Shown here: piece by piece, positions 1 through 9,812 of the stretch
Layout of the letters: the number at the start of each line of letters is the position of its first letter
How positions within the stretch are numbered: position 1 is the first letter of the stretch
Assembly: GCA_010094045.1 (NCBI GenBank)
Contig: ML986748.1
Location: 21,830 to 36,148 of the forward strand
DNA: 14,319 nt
Direction: 5' to 3'
DNA from: Lojkania enalia
Taxonomy: Eukaryota; Ascomycota; Dothideomycetes; Pleosporales
Position numbers and translations under genes: made by a program
Notes under the pieces: model-generated
What the model was told of the DNA's origin: nothing
Databases searched by the model: none
The model's input: only the letters and a program-made list of their open reading frames with translations

Positions 1-982
1 CTAGAAACTCTTCTTCCTTAATCTTCTCTTATTTAACTTCTATCTCTTATATTTTAAAGATTATATATTTATTTATAAAGTATTCTAGTTCACTATAATT
101 ATAGTAATTATCTGGAGTTATATACCTTTTAGATGTAGGAGTTTTATTAGGTTATTAGAAAGCGATTATAATAGAATAAGGTGTTAATACTAGAGTAGAT
201 TAGAGTAGTATTAGATTATAGGTTACCTTAAATAAACTCTTAGAAATCTTCTAGTACTAATCTAAATTTATTTTAGTTACAACTTATAAGCTGGTAGTTT
301 ATTCTAGAAGGCTAGAAACGCTTCTTCTTTCTATATTATAGGCTGTTAAGTAGACAACTATAGCGTTAAAAAAGCCTTTCTATATAAGCTTAAAGCTAAG
401 GTTTAGTATCTTTAAGCTGGGGAGAATCTTATCTTATAGGTAGAAGAACTATTTAGATTAGGATACAGATCCCCTAATAGTTATACTAATAAAGCGAGCT
501 TTAAAAGTTAGGAATACTTCTCTCTTATTTATTCTTAGGACCTAAAATATTTATTACACCTCTATCTCTTTATTATCTATAATAAAATATAATTATAGAA
601 ACGAAATTATTTCTTTAATATTTTTAAACCGATACTAGTCTAATTTAGCTAGATATTTTAGCTCTAGATACTCTTTCGCAGTACTAGAAGTATATTCTTA
701 TACTAATACTATATATATACGCTCTATTAGATAGTAATCTATATTAATCTTAAGTTGGTCTAGGATTAAGGCTTACTATTATTTAAATATAAGTTCGCTA
801 CTATCTATAAAGCTTTTAATCTTAGGTATATATTTAGTAAAGTAGGTTTAAGGGGGCTTAAAGGTAGCTAAGAAGTTTCTTACTAGGGGAGTTATAAAAG
901 TTTCCTAGTATATTATTAGTTCTAATTCGGTAGTTTATAGAGGTTAATTAGAACTAATAGTTCTCTATTATATTAAGTATAT
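1..982 (-). pseudogene. gag: Ty3/gypsy gag (element A), RIP-inactivated, runs off left edge
   Basis: This is the capsid polyprotein gene of an LTR retrotransposon, read leftwards. One frame runs without indel from about 982 to position 1; codons at 791 and 494 are in phase. It resembles fungal gypsy gag: a segment like SELTFEQW near 800, then an LDQLKINIDYY stretch, then a VFLTFKARFIS block near 487-525 that matches the usual 'F..F.ARF' capsid motif. Downstream is a charged tail rich in Glu and Lys (EIEVKQEKIKEEEF if RIP stops are read as Gln). All stops are TAA or TAG at expected Gln or Trp codons. The start is uncertain; ATA at 980-982 could be a mutated ATG. The C-terminal zinc knuckle and pol would lie off the window to the left. 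The gene lies 540 bp downstream of the LTR at 1523-1801, as expected for gag. Assignment rests on motif recognition, not on a search. Confidence 0.72.
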
Positions 983-1522
983 AATCTCCTCCTATAAAAT
1001 TGCGATTTATTCCTTAAAGGTTAGTTTACTCTAATTTCCCTCTAAATTAGATAGGTTCTTTATTATAAGCCTTATAGAGAGGGGTCCGCCTATCGCAGGG
1101 CCCCCTATAGGAGGTAATAGTTGTTCTACACGCGTAGATAGAAGCTTACTCTTACTACAACTTACGCGTATATTAGTTCTAGTATAGAAATTAGAAGGTA
1201 AATTATAGTTAGATATTAGCGGTTACCTCCAATTCTAATAGATTATTAATAATCTCTAAGTTTCTACCTAGGCGTACTCTACGCGGCTTTTCTAAAGGCA
1301 ATCCTAATTATAGGAGATAGGAAGTTCTAAACTTAAAGACTTTAGTTAATAGAAGGTTTTTAAGATTCTATTTAGATAACTAAATAATTTAATATAATAG
1401 TATATAAGTATTATAACCTAAACTAAATCAGGCATATTTTAAACTTAGATATAGTTAAATAAACAATCAATGCAATATTATTAAAGAGGCTGTTACTAGT
1501 AGTATTAAGTTCTTCTATATAA
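983..1522 (-). other. Leader between 5' LTR and gag of element A
   Basis: This 540-bp stretch lies between the LTR and the gag frame. I see no coding frame that resembles a known protein. A short GC-rich patch at about 1078-1112 stands out from the AT-rich surroundings. A primer-binding site should start just left of 1523 on the minus strand, but RIP would have altered its TGG and I cannot match it to a tRNA. Confidence 0.5.
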
Positions 1523-1801
1523 TATAACAGCGTAGGTAAGATAATAGGTCTAAATATAGTACAAATCTACTTAGAGGTATATAGGAGTATATAGAGGTTT
1601 AAAGACCTAGAAATTCTATTAATATTTATAGGCCTTGTATAAAAGGATATAGAAGAACTACTAAGCTACTTATAAGGGAGTATACAACTATATACGGAAG
1701 GGAAAAGGGGCGGAGCTAAGGGTAGAATAAGATAAGTAAAAAGCTTTAGGATAAGGTTATATATAAAGCTTTTCGTAGAACAATTTCTTCGCATTATTAT
1801 A
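1523..1801 (-). repeat. 5' LTR of element A (279 bp)
   Basis: Direct repeat of 9813-10091, with the same 279-bp length and the same ends. On the minus strand it begins TATAATAATGC and ends GCTGTTATA, which restores to TGTAATAATGC...GCTGTTACA, the TG...CA ends of an LTR. Hand alignment with the other copy gives about 36 mismatches, of which all but one are transitions. The right edge cuts directly into a transposase reading frame that resumes at 1802-1804, and a gag frame lies to the left. This copy is therefore read as a 5' LTR whose element extends off the window to the left. A TATA-like stretch occurs near 1621-1634 on the minus strand. Confidence 0.85.
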
Positions 1802-2702
1802 TAAAGTACTTTAATAAATATATAAAAATGCCTTAAGTAGGATTATATAGGCTATTTATTTTAGACAGCTATAAAAGCTATCTTAACTAGAAATTTAAAG
1901 ATTACTACCTTATATAAAAGATCCTAACGCTTTATATACCTTCTTATTTATTATATATACTTTAGCCTCTTAATATAGTTTACTTCTTACTATTAAAGCT
2001 AAAGTACTTATAGTATTTATAAAACTTAGTATGCTAACGCGTCTACTATATTAATAAAAAAGGCTTTCTTCCAACTTTTAAAGACGTATTTTTTAATATA
2101 TTTACGTATAAGAACTATTAAAAAGCCTTTAAAGTAATAAAAATTATTCCTCTAAACGTGTAAGTTATATTAGATTACCTTAATATATAACTATATACCC
2201 TACTAAAACTACTTCTATAAAAAGACTTCTAGTAGTTTTAAACTCTAAGTAATATATATAAATTTAGGTTATAATTAATACTTATATAAAAGTTCTTTAT
2301 ATAATTACTAAAAGAGGTATAAGAAGAATTCTTATAGTTTATAAAAGGTGCTAAGTTAATACTATATTAAAATATACTTTTTTAAGCTTATAACTCTAAG
2401 CTTAAAAGGTAATTAGAAGAAGTAACTAAGTATAAAATATATAAAAGAAAGTATATTTAGTATAGTAGTATAGTATTATATAGTAAGAGATCTTTATATA
2501 TAGCTACTAAAGTATTTATAGGCTCTTAGCTCTTTAAGAAAACTCATAGTACTAATACTTAAGAAAGAGCTTAACCAGCTTAACGCTACTATAGTAACTA
2601 TAGTAAGACTAAATATATCGCTTATATGTGCTAAAAAAATAGTAGGGAAAATTTTAAATTAGATAAAAGTATATTATATATAAGATCTCTTATTAATATT
2701 AA
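1802..2702 (+). pseudogene. Fot1/pogo transposase (DDE_1), C-terminal half
   Basis: This is the C-terminal part of a DDE transposase that would cut and join transposon ends in the nucleus. The frame starts at codon 1804-1806 (KYFNKYIK, like the W.KHF.K segment of the family). FILDSYKSYL follows, matching the conserved LILDGHGSHL; its second catalytic Asp survives at 1864-1866. Then comes a LQPLNIVYFLLLK match to HLLQPLDVGCFSPLK, where the third Asp is now Asn (1972-1974), and GFLPTFKDVF matching FLPAFK. The end is a zinc knuckle with exact C-x2-C-x4-H-x4-C spacing at codons 2590, 2599, 2614 and 2629; the first three are now Tyr and the last Cys remains. All these anchors are in one phase, so no net indel separates them. 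Every stop is TAA or TAG. The N-terminal half should lie off the window, beyond element A. Confidence 0.88.
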
Positions 2703-2789
2703 ATAAATTAACTTTTTATATATAGTATTTATTATACTAAGAAAAAGTAGCTACTTTAATAGTTTAACTACTTCGATAGTAGAATATAT
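1802..2789 (+). mobile_element. Fot1/pogo-type transposon copy 1, 3' half
   Basis: This is the 3' half of a DNA transposon of the Tc1/mariner superfamily, cut at 1802 by the LTR of element A. The right end is placed near 2789 because the sequence beyond it (2789-2861) aligns, inverted, with the transposase of copy 2 and so belongs to the target. The terminal 45 bases (about 2745-2789) should contain the 3' inverted repeat, but its partner lies off the window, so it cannot be confirmed. It belongs to a different subfamily from copy 2: the transposases are alike in protein layout, but the DNA and terminal sequences differ. Confidence 0.75.
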
Positions 2790-2861
2790 TATATATATCC
2801 TTATCTATAATACTATACTTCTTCTTAATATACTATATAAGTTTAAACTAACTTTTAATTA
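2789..2861 (-). pseudogene. Fot1-like transposase copy 3, fragment downstream of copy 2
   Basis: Read on the minus strand, this 73-bp piece aligns closely with 3370-3442 of copy 2 and encodes FKLI.YIKKKYSIIDKDIYN, the segment just before the first catalytic Asp motif (NFDETGF). It continues in frame from the piece at 4683-4756 once copy 2 and its TA duplication are removed. At the left it stops abruptly at the end of copy 1, just before the NFD codons. Its remainder should lie beyond copy 1, off the window. Confidence 0.82.
2860..2861. repeat. TA target-site duplication, left
   Basis: TA next to the left terminal inverted repeat of copy 2, paired with TA at 4683-4684. Tc1/mariner and pogo/Fot1 elements insert at TA and duplicate it. 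The site is fixed by re-joining the two copy 3 pieces, which restores a continuous aligned sequence. Confidence 0.75.
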
Positions 2862-2911
2862 ATATACTTTATAAATAAGTAGCCTATATAAGTAAACGGT
2901 CTACTCTATTA
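2862..2911 (+). repeat. Left terminal inverted repeat of copy 2
   Basis: A 50-bp repeat beginning ATATACTTTATAAATAAG and ending near CTACTCTATTA. Hand alignment with the reverse complement of 4633-4682 gives 44 matches out of 50, and all six mismatches are transitions, as expected from RIP of a once-identical pair. Confidence 0.9.
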
Positions 2912-2966
2912 TTAAAATATAATACCTAAGCTTTTAATAACAATATAATAATAAAATAATAAGAAT

Positions 2967-4577
2967 ATAGCCTAAAACGAGAATTAAGTAAATTTAACCC
3001 TCTTAACTACTAAAAGAGGCTAAATAAATAGTAAAAGATATACTACTTTAATATTTAATATAATTTAAATAACTATATACTAATAATATACTAGAATCTA
3101 CTTATAGTACAATTATAAGCCTAACTTAAAGAGACTAACAAAACTTAAAGAGGAGGTTATTATTTAATATATACTTAACTTAGATTTACGAGGATTTATA
3201 CCTACTTTAACTACTATATAAAATATAGCTAATAGCTTACTTATTAAGTATAGTATAGGCTAGATTAGTATATATTAGCTTAGGAACTTTATTAGATATA
3301 CTCCTAAGCTTAAAATACGCCTAAATTAGCTTTATAATTATTAGAAAGCTTTATATAAAGATTCTAAAGTAATTAAAGGCTAGTTTAAACTTATATAGTA
3401 TATTAAGAAAAAGTATAGTATTATAGATAAAGATATATATAACTTTAATAAATCTAGCTTTTAAATAAACGTTATTTTATTACAACTAATTATTATAGGT
3501 ATAAAGAAATATAATTAATTAAAAGCAATTTAATTAGATAATTATAAATAGATTTTAGTAATTTAGGGGATTATTATTACTAGCTACTACTATCTCTCTA
3601 TCTAGTACGAAGGCAACAATATATCTAAGAACTAGGCTATTATAGTTAGTAAAAACGGCTAGATAATAAATAAACTTAATATTAAGTAGTTAAAGTACTT
3701 TTATAAGTATATAAAGAATTATATAATAGGCGCATATTAACTACTAATCTTTAATAGCTATAATAGCTATAACTTACTTAATTTCTAGAAACTCTACGAG
3801 GAATAGAGTATTATTCTACTCTATATATTAGCTTATTTATTATACCTATTATAGCTACTAGATATAGACTACTTTTTACTATTAAAGTATATATATAGAA
3901 ATTAGATCTTAGTTTTAGTATATAATTATATTAACTATATTATAAAACTTAAGTTCTTTCCAGCCTTTAAAGCTACTTTTAATATATTAATTATAAAGAA
4001 TAATATCTATATAAGCTTTTAAGAAGCTAGTCTAGTCCTATTTAATTTAAAAGTAGTACTTTTAAAACTTAATATAAAGCTTTATATACTAATACTACTA
4101 GTATAAGATAATATCCTATAAGAAGTAAAAATACTAAGTAATATATACGAGCTAGAAGCTTAATTAATATTAATTTATAATCGGATTTAAAGGGATATAA
4201 GTTTTTTACTAGCTTCTATTATTAAGAAACTAAATTAGCTTAAGAAATGTTTTATAAAAGTAATATATTAGATTAGATTAATATATAATAAAATCGTCAG
4301 CTTTTAAAAAGTAAATAAAGTAGTAATAAAATAGAAATAGCAGAAAAAAAGATAGATTTAAGTATAAGAGACTCTAATAAAAATATAAGAAAAGATGATT
4401 ATTACTAAAAAAGATAATAAGGAGAAAACTCGGGCTATAATACGCTAATTTAGGGTACGATTAGGTATAAGTAGATAGTATAAAGTATACTATAACTACT
4501 ATAGTAAAACTAGGTATAATTCTTATATATATTAGAAAGATATAGAAGTTTCTATAAAATAATTATATAAGTTGTAA
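2967..4577 (+). pseudogene. Fot1/pogo transposase (DDE_1), full length, RIP-inactivated
   Basis: This frame of about 537 codons has no net indel between codons 2982, 3111, 3441, 3525, 3753, 3861 and 4488. The likely start is ATA at 2967, a mutated ATG followed by GCC. The order matches Fot1/pogo proteins. An N-terminal helix-turn-helix comes first (KGQINS, then IFNI..TIY), followed by RLTKLKEEVI and the CENP-B-like segment (RNFIRYTPKLK, KALYKDSKVIK). NFNKSSF (NFDETGF) comes next, its first Asp changed to Asn at 3444-3449. WILVIQG and YEGNNISKNWAI follow, then LLIFNSYNSY (LLILDGHESH, second Asp changed to Asn at 3753-3755). LLQLLDIDYF keeps the third Asp at 3861-3863. The end is a zinc knuckle with exact C-x2-C-x4-H-x4-C spacing at 4491, 4500, 4515 and 4530, all four now Tyr. 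In-frame stops are TAA or TAG where Gln or Trp is expected. Confidence 0.92.
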
Positions 4578-4632
4578 ATTACTATTATATTATTTAGTTG
4601 TTAAGCTATATATATATAAAGGTTAAAAAAGT

Positions 4633-4682
4633 TAATAGAGTAGACTACTCGCTTATATAGGCTACTTATTTATAAGGTATAT
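4633..4682 (-). repeat. Right terminal inverted repeat of copy 2
   Basis: Reverse complement of the repeat at 2862-2911 (44 of 50 positions match, differences all transitions). It lies 55 bp after the end of the transposase frame and is followed by the TA target duplication at 4683-4684. Confidence 0.9.
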
Positions 4683-4756
4683 TATCTTAAAATTTTTATA
4701 TAAAGCTTTCTAATAATTATAAAGCTAATTTAAACGTATTTTAAGTTTAGGAGTAT
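4683..4756 (-). pseudogene. Fot1-like transposase copy 3, fragment upstream of copy 2
   Basis: On the minus strand this 74-bp piece aligns with 3298-3371 of copy 2 and reads TPKLKIRLN.LYNY.KALYKNFKI, the CENP-B-like part of the transposase. It joins in frame to 2789-2861 across copy 2; together they give about 48 codons. Similarity to copy 2 ends sharply at 4756. I read that as the left edge of element B, although a diverged N-terminal continuation is possible. Confidence 0.82.
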
Positions 4757-5414
4757 TATTATAGACGTTTATACGTAGTTGGTTAATCGCACTTTAGGTA
4801 GTTAACTCTATTACTACGTACTATATATAAATATTAAAACGTTATATAAAAAATAGAGATATCTATATTATATAGGTTTTTATAGGGGCTAGGTCTATAC
4901 TACTATACGGACTAGCCGGGTCGGCGAAACCTTCCTCTATCGTGGTTATAATAAGTCGGTTATATTCTAGCTAGTAGCTGACAGCTATTACTAGCAGCTA
5001 GTTTAAGTATTATAGTAAGAGTAGTATAGGTATAGAGGTGTTATAGTATTACTATAATAGTACCCTTCTCTTAGTTATAAGCTCCTACAAGTTAAGTTTT
5101 TATATTATATTCGGGTTATTTATAATTAAGTAGTAGTTATTAATAATAGTATTAGTTAAGGTCGCAGGTATATTAATACAATTAGTTATTATTATATAGT
5201 AGTACTATACTAGAGATTAGATCGGTTCGGTTTATATAGTAGTACTATACTAGGGATTAGGTCGGTTCAGTTTATATAGTAGTACTATACTAGAGATTAG
5301 TAGCAGTATTATTACTAGCGTTATATTAGTATAGTATTATTATAGGCATCTAGGAATATACTTAAATTAAACTCTAGTACCCAATTAAGAATCTAGACGT
5401 AATATTATATTTAG
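4757..5414 (-). other. 3' terminal region of element B, probable 3' LTR
   Basis: This stretch of about 650 bp lies between the end of the pol chromodomain (5415) and the edge of copy 3 (4756), exactly where the 3' LTR of element B should be. It has no coding frame I recognise. On the minus strand it contains a TATA-box-like TATAAAAACCTATATA near 4870-4885, a GC-richer patch at about 4905-4950, and three 40-bp tandem units at 5192-5300. A TG-starting candidate LTR edge lies near 5348 on the minus strand (TGCCTATAATAATAC), but no polypurine tract is clear and the paired LTR is outside the window. The boundaries are therefore inferred. Confidence 0.45.
5192..5300. repeat. 40-bp tandem repeat, 2.7 units
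   Basis: Units start at 5192, 5232 and 5272. Each opens with TTATATAGTAGTACTATACT, followed by AGRGATTAG; the first two also contain the spacer RTCGGTTCRGT, and the third stops after 29 bases. Differences between units are transitions only. Each unit contains a short palindrome (AGTAGTACTAT region). The repeats lie in the probable 3' LTR of element B, where tandem repeats often mark U3 enhancer regions; that role is inferred. Confidence 0.9.
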
Positions 5415-8400
5415 GTCTTATTTATTTAGGTTTCTAGCATAGTAATCTTCTACGGCAGTTATCTTAGTAAAGTTACTAGCCGGGTACTATTCTAGGTCGT
5501 AATAGCTAGTCTACTTAACTAGGTATTCGTACCAGCGTCTCTATTAGTTATAGTAGAAGTCTTCTATTTACTCGACGAGGTATTCCAGTTTTCTATTAAT
5601 CTTGATAGGTTTAGGGTTGTATACTTATTAACTAGATAAGTAGTTAGACGACTTAGGTGCTGGCCGTAATAACGATATATAGAATATAGGATGTATTTTA
5701 GCTGATTCGGGTAGTTTTAGTCTATAAGTATATAAGAATACCTTCGCGATAACCTTATAGGGGCCTATATTCTTCTAGTTAAGCTTTTTCGACGGTCTTT
5801 ATATACGTATATTTCTAGCGTCTAGCTAGACTAGATTACTAATCTAGTAGTTAGAGGCTAGTACGCGCTTATAGTTAGTATACTCTTATTAGAACGCTTA
5901 TACCTAGGTGTGTTTTTCTCTAATATACTCTATAATATCCTTTATCTTATCAACTAGTCTATTAGCTTTCTAGACTATTAGAGACTGTTTTAGCAGTTAA
6001 TAGATCTCTATAAGTAGCTTAAAGCCTATTTAAAGGTACTAGTTAAAGTAGGCTAGAAACGGGGAGACTTTTATTAATTTAGATACTATATTATTCGCTT
6101 TAAACTATACTGTTAGTAGCTATTTAACCTAGTTATCTTATTTATAGCTAGTATAGGCTTAGAGAACTTATTCTATTACTGCGTTAGTATTCTCTATCTA
6201 GCTATTAGTTTTTAAGTAGAAGCTGGTTAATATATATATATTAATTTATAGCTCTCTATAGAGCTTTTAGTAGAAAGTAGAAATAAACTATATCCTATAG
6301 TCGAACGTAATAATATATAGTAGTTTATAATAAACCTATATATAGCGACGGAATAGTTAGACAATATTAGGAGTTTCGATTCTTATATATAGTATCAGGT
6401 GTCTGTACTTACTAAGCCTATTAACTACTACTATAATATTCGTACAATCTTCTAATTCTAGTAGATCGGTTATAAAGTCTATAGAAATATTTTAAAACCT
6501 TCGTTTAGGTATAGGTAATAGTTTTAGTAATCTATAGTACTTTTCTCTAGAAGTCTTACTTCTTTAATATATATAATAATAGCCTATATATTATTATATT
6601 AAGTCGAATATCTTTAACTAATAGTACTCGCGCTAGAGTAGTTCTAAGGTCTTTTCTCAACTAGAATATCTACTAGATAGTAAGTTATAGATAGCTTGCA
6701 GTAGCTTAAGCTTTAGCTTATTATAGTCTAATACTATAAGTCGATTTTAGTAGTATAGTCGGTTATTATACTCTTTATAATTAGCTAGAGTTAGAAGCTT
6801 AGATTAACGGGTTTCTTTTTTTAGTAGCTTTAGGGTATCTTAGATTAGATTATTATTTAGGTATTCTTCGTTAATAATCTCTATAATCGATCGGCCTACT
6901 TCTATCTATTAGAATAGTTTAGGACGAAGTAATATCTGTTAATAACCTTTATAAGCCTCTTCTTATATAGGCTTATCCTATAACCTTTAAGTTAAGGTAT
7001 TAAGCTTCTCTCTAAGTTTTCTAGGTTAGTATATAATACTAAAGTTGAACCTTAATAGATATTCTAACTAACAGGCCTATTAATAGCTTAGCTACTTCGT
7101 TATTATAAAGTACTATAAGTTCTTATAATTGTTTAGTACTTCTATAGAGAATGCTGCGCCTTTTAATTCGGGCCTCTATTACTTAAAATATTAGATAATC
7201 ACGAGTAGTTCCTTATTATATATCTTATAGTTGCCTTTAGTAGGGTTTATATACTTAGAAAAGTAGGTAATAGGTCTTAGTTTACTATTAGCGCCTCTCT
7301 AGGATAGTATACTAGCTGTTATAAAGTTAGACACGTCGGCTTCTACTACTATTAGCAGTTTAGGGTTAAAATATTAGAGAATTAATATAAAGATAAAAGT
7401 ATCTTTTAGATAGTTAAAGAAATATTAACAGCTATTATTCTAGTTAAATTAAGTATTCTTCTTAGTTAGAGCTACTAAGGGGGAGACTTTCTATAAGAAG
7501 TTGCTAATAAATCGTTAGTAGAAGTTCGCGAAGCCTATAAAGGCTTAAATATCTTTTATATTCTTAAGGTATTTCTAGTTAATAATTGTCTCTACCTTCT
7601 TTAGGTCTATATAGATCTCTTCTATAGTAATTATATACCCTAGGTAGATTACTTCTAACTAGTAGAATTTATACTTATCTATATTAAGCTGTAGACTATT
7701 CGCTCTTAAAGCTTTAAGAACTAGCTAGATATATTACTTATAATCCTTTAAATTCTTACTAAATATTAGAATATTGTTAATATAGGTAGTATAGAATATA
7801 TTAAGGTATAGTCTTAATATATTATTTATAAAGTACTAGAATATACTTAGAGTATTAACTAGGCTAAAGGGTATTACTAGATATTTAAACAGCCTGTAGC
7901 GTATATAAAAAGTAGTCTTCTATTCGTCTTCCTTAACAATTCTTAGCTTATTAAACGCGGTAATAATATCGAGTTTTATATAGTACTTAGCCTTATTAAG
8001 TTAGGCTAACGTTTCTTAGATTAGTAGAATTAGGTATTAGTTCTTAATAGTAATAGTATTTAGAGCTTTATAGTCTATATAGAATTAAAGACCACCTTTA
8101 GGTTTCTTTATAAAGATTATAGATATAGCTACTAGTAATAAGCTTACTCTAATAAATCCCTTAGATAAGTTCTTATTAAGGTACTTCTTTAGTACCTTTA
8201 ACTTATTCTAGAACATCTTATAGAGTAGACCGAAGCTAGCTTACTTACTATTCTCTAGTTTAATCTTATAATCGTACGATTATTATTTAGGTAGCTTATC
8301 TATATTCTTATATAAGAAGATAGATAATAGATTATAATATTCTTTAGGCACTTTAGTAATAGGGTTAATATATACCTTTAAGGCTAGAGCCTTATTAATA

Positions 8401-9190
8401 TTAGCTATTAATACAGCGAAAGTTTTATAGTTAGATTATTAGGAGAGTTAAACTAGTAGTATAACGTCTATATAGTATATATCTAGCTATAATACGAACT
8501 TTAGGAATTTAGGCTTAGATAGGTCTTTTTAACTATAATCTTTATCTAAAGTTAGATTGGTTTTAATTTTAGATTCTTTTAACTAGCGTAGTATTTTAGG
8601 CAGCTAGTAATTATATTAGGTATAGTTTAACAGGTAGAGCTTTAAACAGTACTGCCTAGGCTTTAGATTATATAAGAGTCGTAAATTAGTTACTCTAGGA
8701 TCTTCTTTTATATTAGGTTTAGATAGTTTACAGTCTTTAATATCCGTTTAAATAGCCTATTAGTAGATAGTAATACTAGTAGATTATAAGTATCGAGTTA
8801 GGTATTAGTTAGTAGTAAAAACTAGCTATTTATTCTTATAGTCTAGGTTTATATAATATTTATATATCTATAGCTATTCTAGAATTAACTAGTATTTTTC
8901 TAGTATAGTTATATAAAAATATACTATCTCTAAATAGTTCAGGTATTAGAGGGTTAAAGCAACTAAGTAGAAGATAGTTCTCTTATAAAAGACTTCTCTA
9001 TTAAAGCTAGTTGGGTATAAATTATACAAGAGTTATATCTTTTAGAGTTTTAGAGTATATATAAGATTTCTATAGATATAGCTATAATTAGTAGCCCTAG
9101 TATTAATAAGAATATTAATATCTTACTAGACTAGATTTTAATAGATTAAAAAAGGAGCTAGAATCTAGTAGTTCTATAACTATTTCTATA
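5415..9190 (-). pseudogene. pol: Ty3/gypsy pol (element B): protease, RT, RNase H, integrase, chromodomain
   Basis: One frame holds through anchors at 9102, 8346, 7776, 7335, 6477, 6300, 6192 and 5583. In order it contains the following. The protease has ILINTRATNYS, matching LIDSGA with Asp changed to Asn at 9102-9104. The pre-RT linker reads KLPKQQSYDYKIKLE. Reverse transcriptase has GFIRVSLLLVA, KKPKGGLQFYIDYKALN and YINNIL for YLDDIL, both Asp now Asn at 7773-7778. RNase H has VVEADVSNF, with its Asp kept at 7335-7337, and KGNYKIYNKELL. Integrase has IDFITDL and VVVNRLSK (Asp changed to Asn at 6420-6422), with the second Asp kept at 6300-6302 and the Glu kept at 6192-6194. A GPY/F module (NIGPYKVI) lies near 5760. 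The chromodomain (EYLVEQIEDF, YLVKQTSYYD, YPASNF) lies at about 5420-5590. The protein copied the element's RNA and integrated it, with the chromodomain targeting chromatin. It is dead by in-frame TAA and TAG. The natural stop cannot be told from RIP stops. Confidence 0.92.
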
Positions 9191-9812
9191 GAGGCTGGTT
9201 CTATAAGTATATAGAGATTTAGTATAGGTATAGTCCTAAGAGATAATTTACTTCTAAAATAGACCTTTTAGTAATATTCTAGTCGGCGAGACTAGCTGCG
9301 TTTAGAAGTAAGAGTAATAGCTTTATCTATAAGATAATAAGCGTATCGAGAATTGGTTAGAGAATTAGTTAGAGGATTGAAAGTAGGACCTATAGGGTAT
9401 AGTAGGGCTCTAAGACCCTTAATAGATTAATAGTAGAGGGGCGCTGTATTCTAGTAAAATATATCTCTTACTACTATACTTATAATAGTATCTTTTATAG
9501 CGGCATCTTTCTTATTTATTAGAGCCTACAGGCGTATAACTAGAAGTATTAAGTTCTATAGCGTTTAGGTCCTTTTAATAAATAGTATAATACTTTAGTT
9601 ATTTATAGTAGTTACTAGGTAGATAATATAGGTTAGTATTATATAAGGAAATTAGGTTAGCGTAGTCGTTTAGGGTGCTAGGTATTATAATACTAATTAT
9701 AGTACAGTAGAGCTTATTAGAGAGAGAATATTAGAGATATACAATTTGTCTAGTCTTATTTAGTTTAGTATCTACAATCAGGCGTTAGAATTTAGTAAAG
9801 TAAGTAGGGAAC
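9191..9812 (-). pseudogene. gag: Part of gag of element B, cut by element C
   Basis: Walking upstream from the protease in the same frame gives protein-like sequence (about 9190-9330: AASLAD.NITKRSILEVNYLL), as for the C-terminal end of gag. The sequence nearest 9812 also reads plausibly (VPYLLYQILTPD) and does not look like a leader or primer-binding site. A zinc knuckle would be expected near 9195-9240, but the Cys/His spacing does not fit what I see. Only about 0.6 kb is present against the usual 1 kb or more. With the LTR edge at 9813, this suggests gag was split by insertion of element C. Confidence 0.5.

Larger units (their letters stand above)
2862..4682 (+). mobile_element. Fot1/pogo-type transposon copy 2, complete, 1821 bp
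   Basis: This is a full-length class II element with 50-bp terminal inverted repeats, a TA target duplication and one transposase gene (2967-4577), close to the usual Fot1 layout of about 1.9 kb. It sits inside copy 3, an older element of the same or a close subfamily in the opposite orientation. This makes the edges unusually certain, because the interrupted transposase codons on each side re-join. It is heavily RIP-mutated and cannot be autonomous now. Confidence 0.9.
4757..9812 (-). mobile_element. Ty3/gypsy chromovirus element B, 5' end displaced
   Basis: This is a minus-strand LTR retrotransposon with domain order gag, protease, reverse transcriptase, RNase H, integrase, chromodomain. 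That order is the Metaviridae (Ty3/gypsy) arrangement, and the terminal chromodomain places it among chromoviruses. Its left edge abuts copy 3 at 4756, so it probably inserted there. At the right it ends directly against the LTR of element C, with only about 0.6 kb of gag-like sequence. The rest of gag and the 5' LTR are probably beyond element C, off the window. Confidence 0.78.

Noticed and set aside
1490..1522. Similarity of CTAGTAGTATTAAGTTCT near 1505 to about 9540-9560
   Set aside because: Only about 20 bases are alike in very low-complexity TA-rich DNA, and the similarity does not extend to either side.
1523..1801. Solo LTR inside Fot1 copy 1
   Set aside because: The flanks (TATAA and TAAAG) are not a duplication, and the sequence to the left is gag in the right orientation and not the N-terminal half of the transposase.
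5192..5300. CRISPR array
   Set aside because: The units are contiguous 40-bp tandem repeats with no unique spacers, in a fungal retroelement.
9193..9240. Gag zinc knuckle in element B
   Set aside because: The reading GLYLY..SIYL.NQP is suggestive, but the C-x2-C-x4-H-x4-C positions do not all fall on codons reachable from TGY or CAY by transitions.
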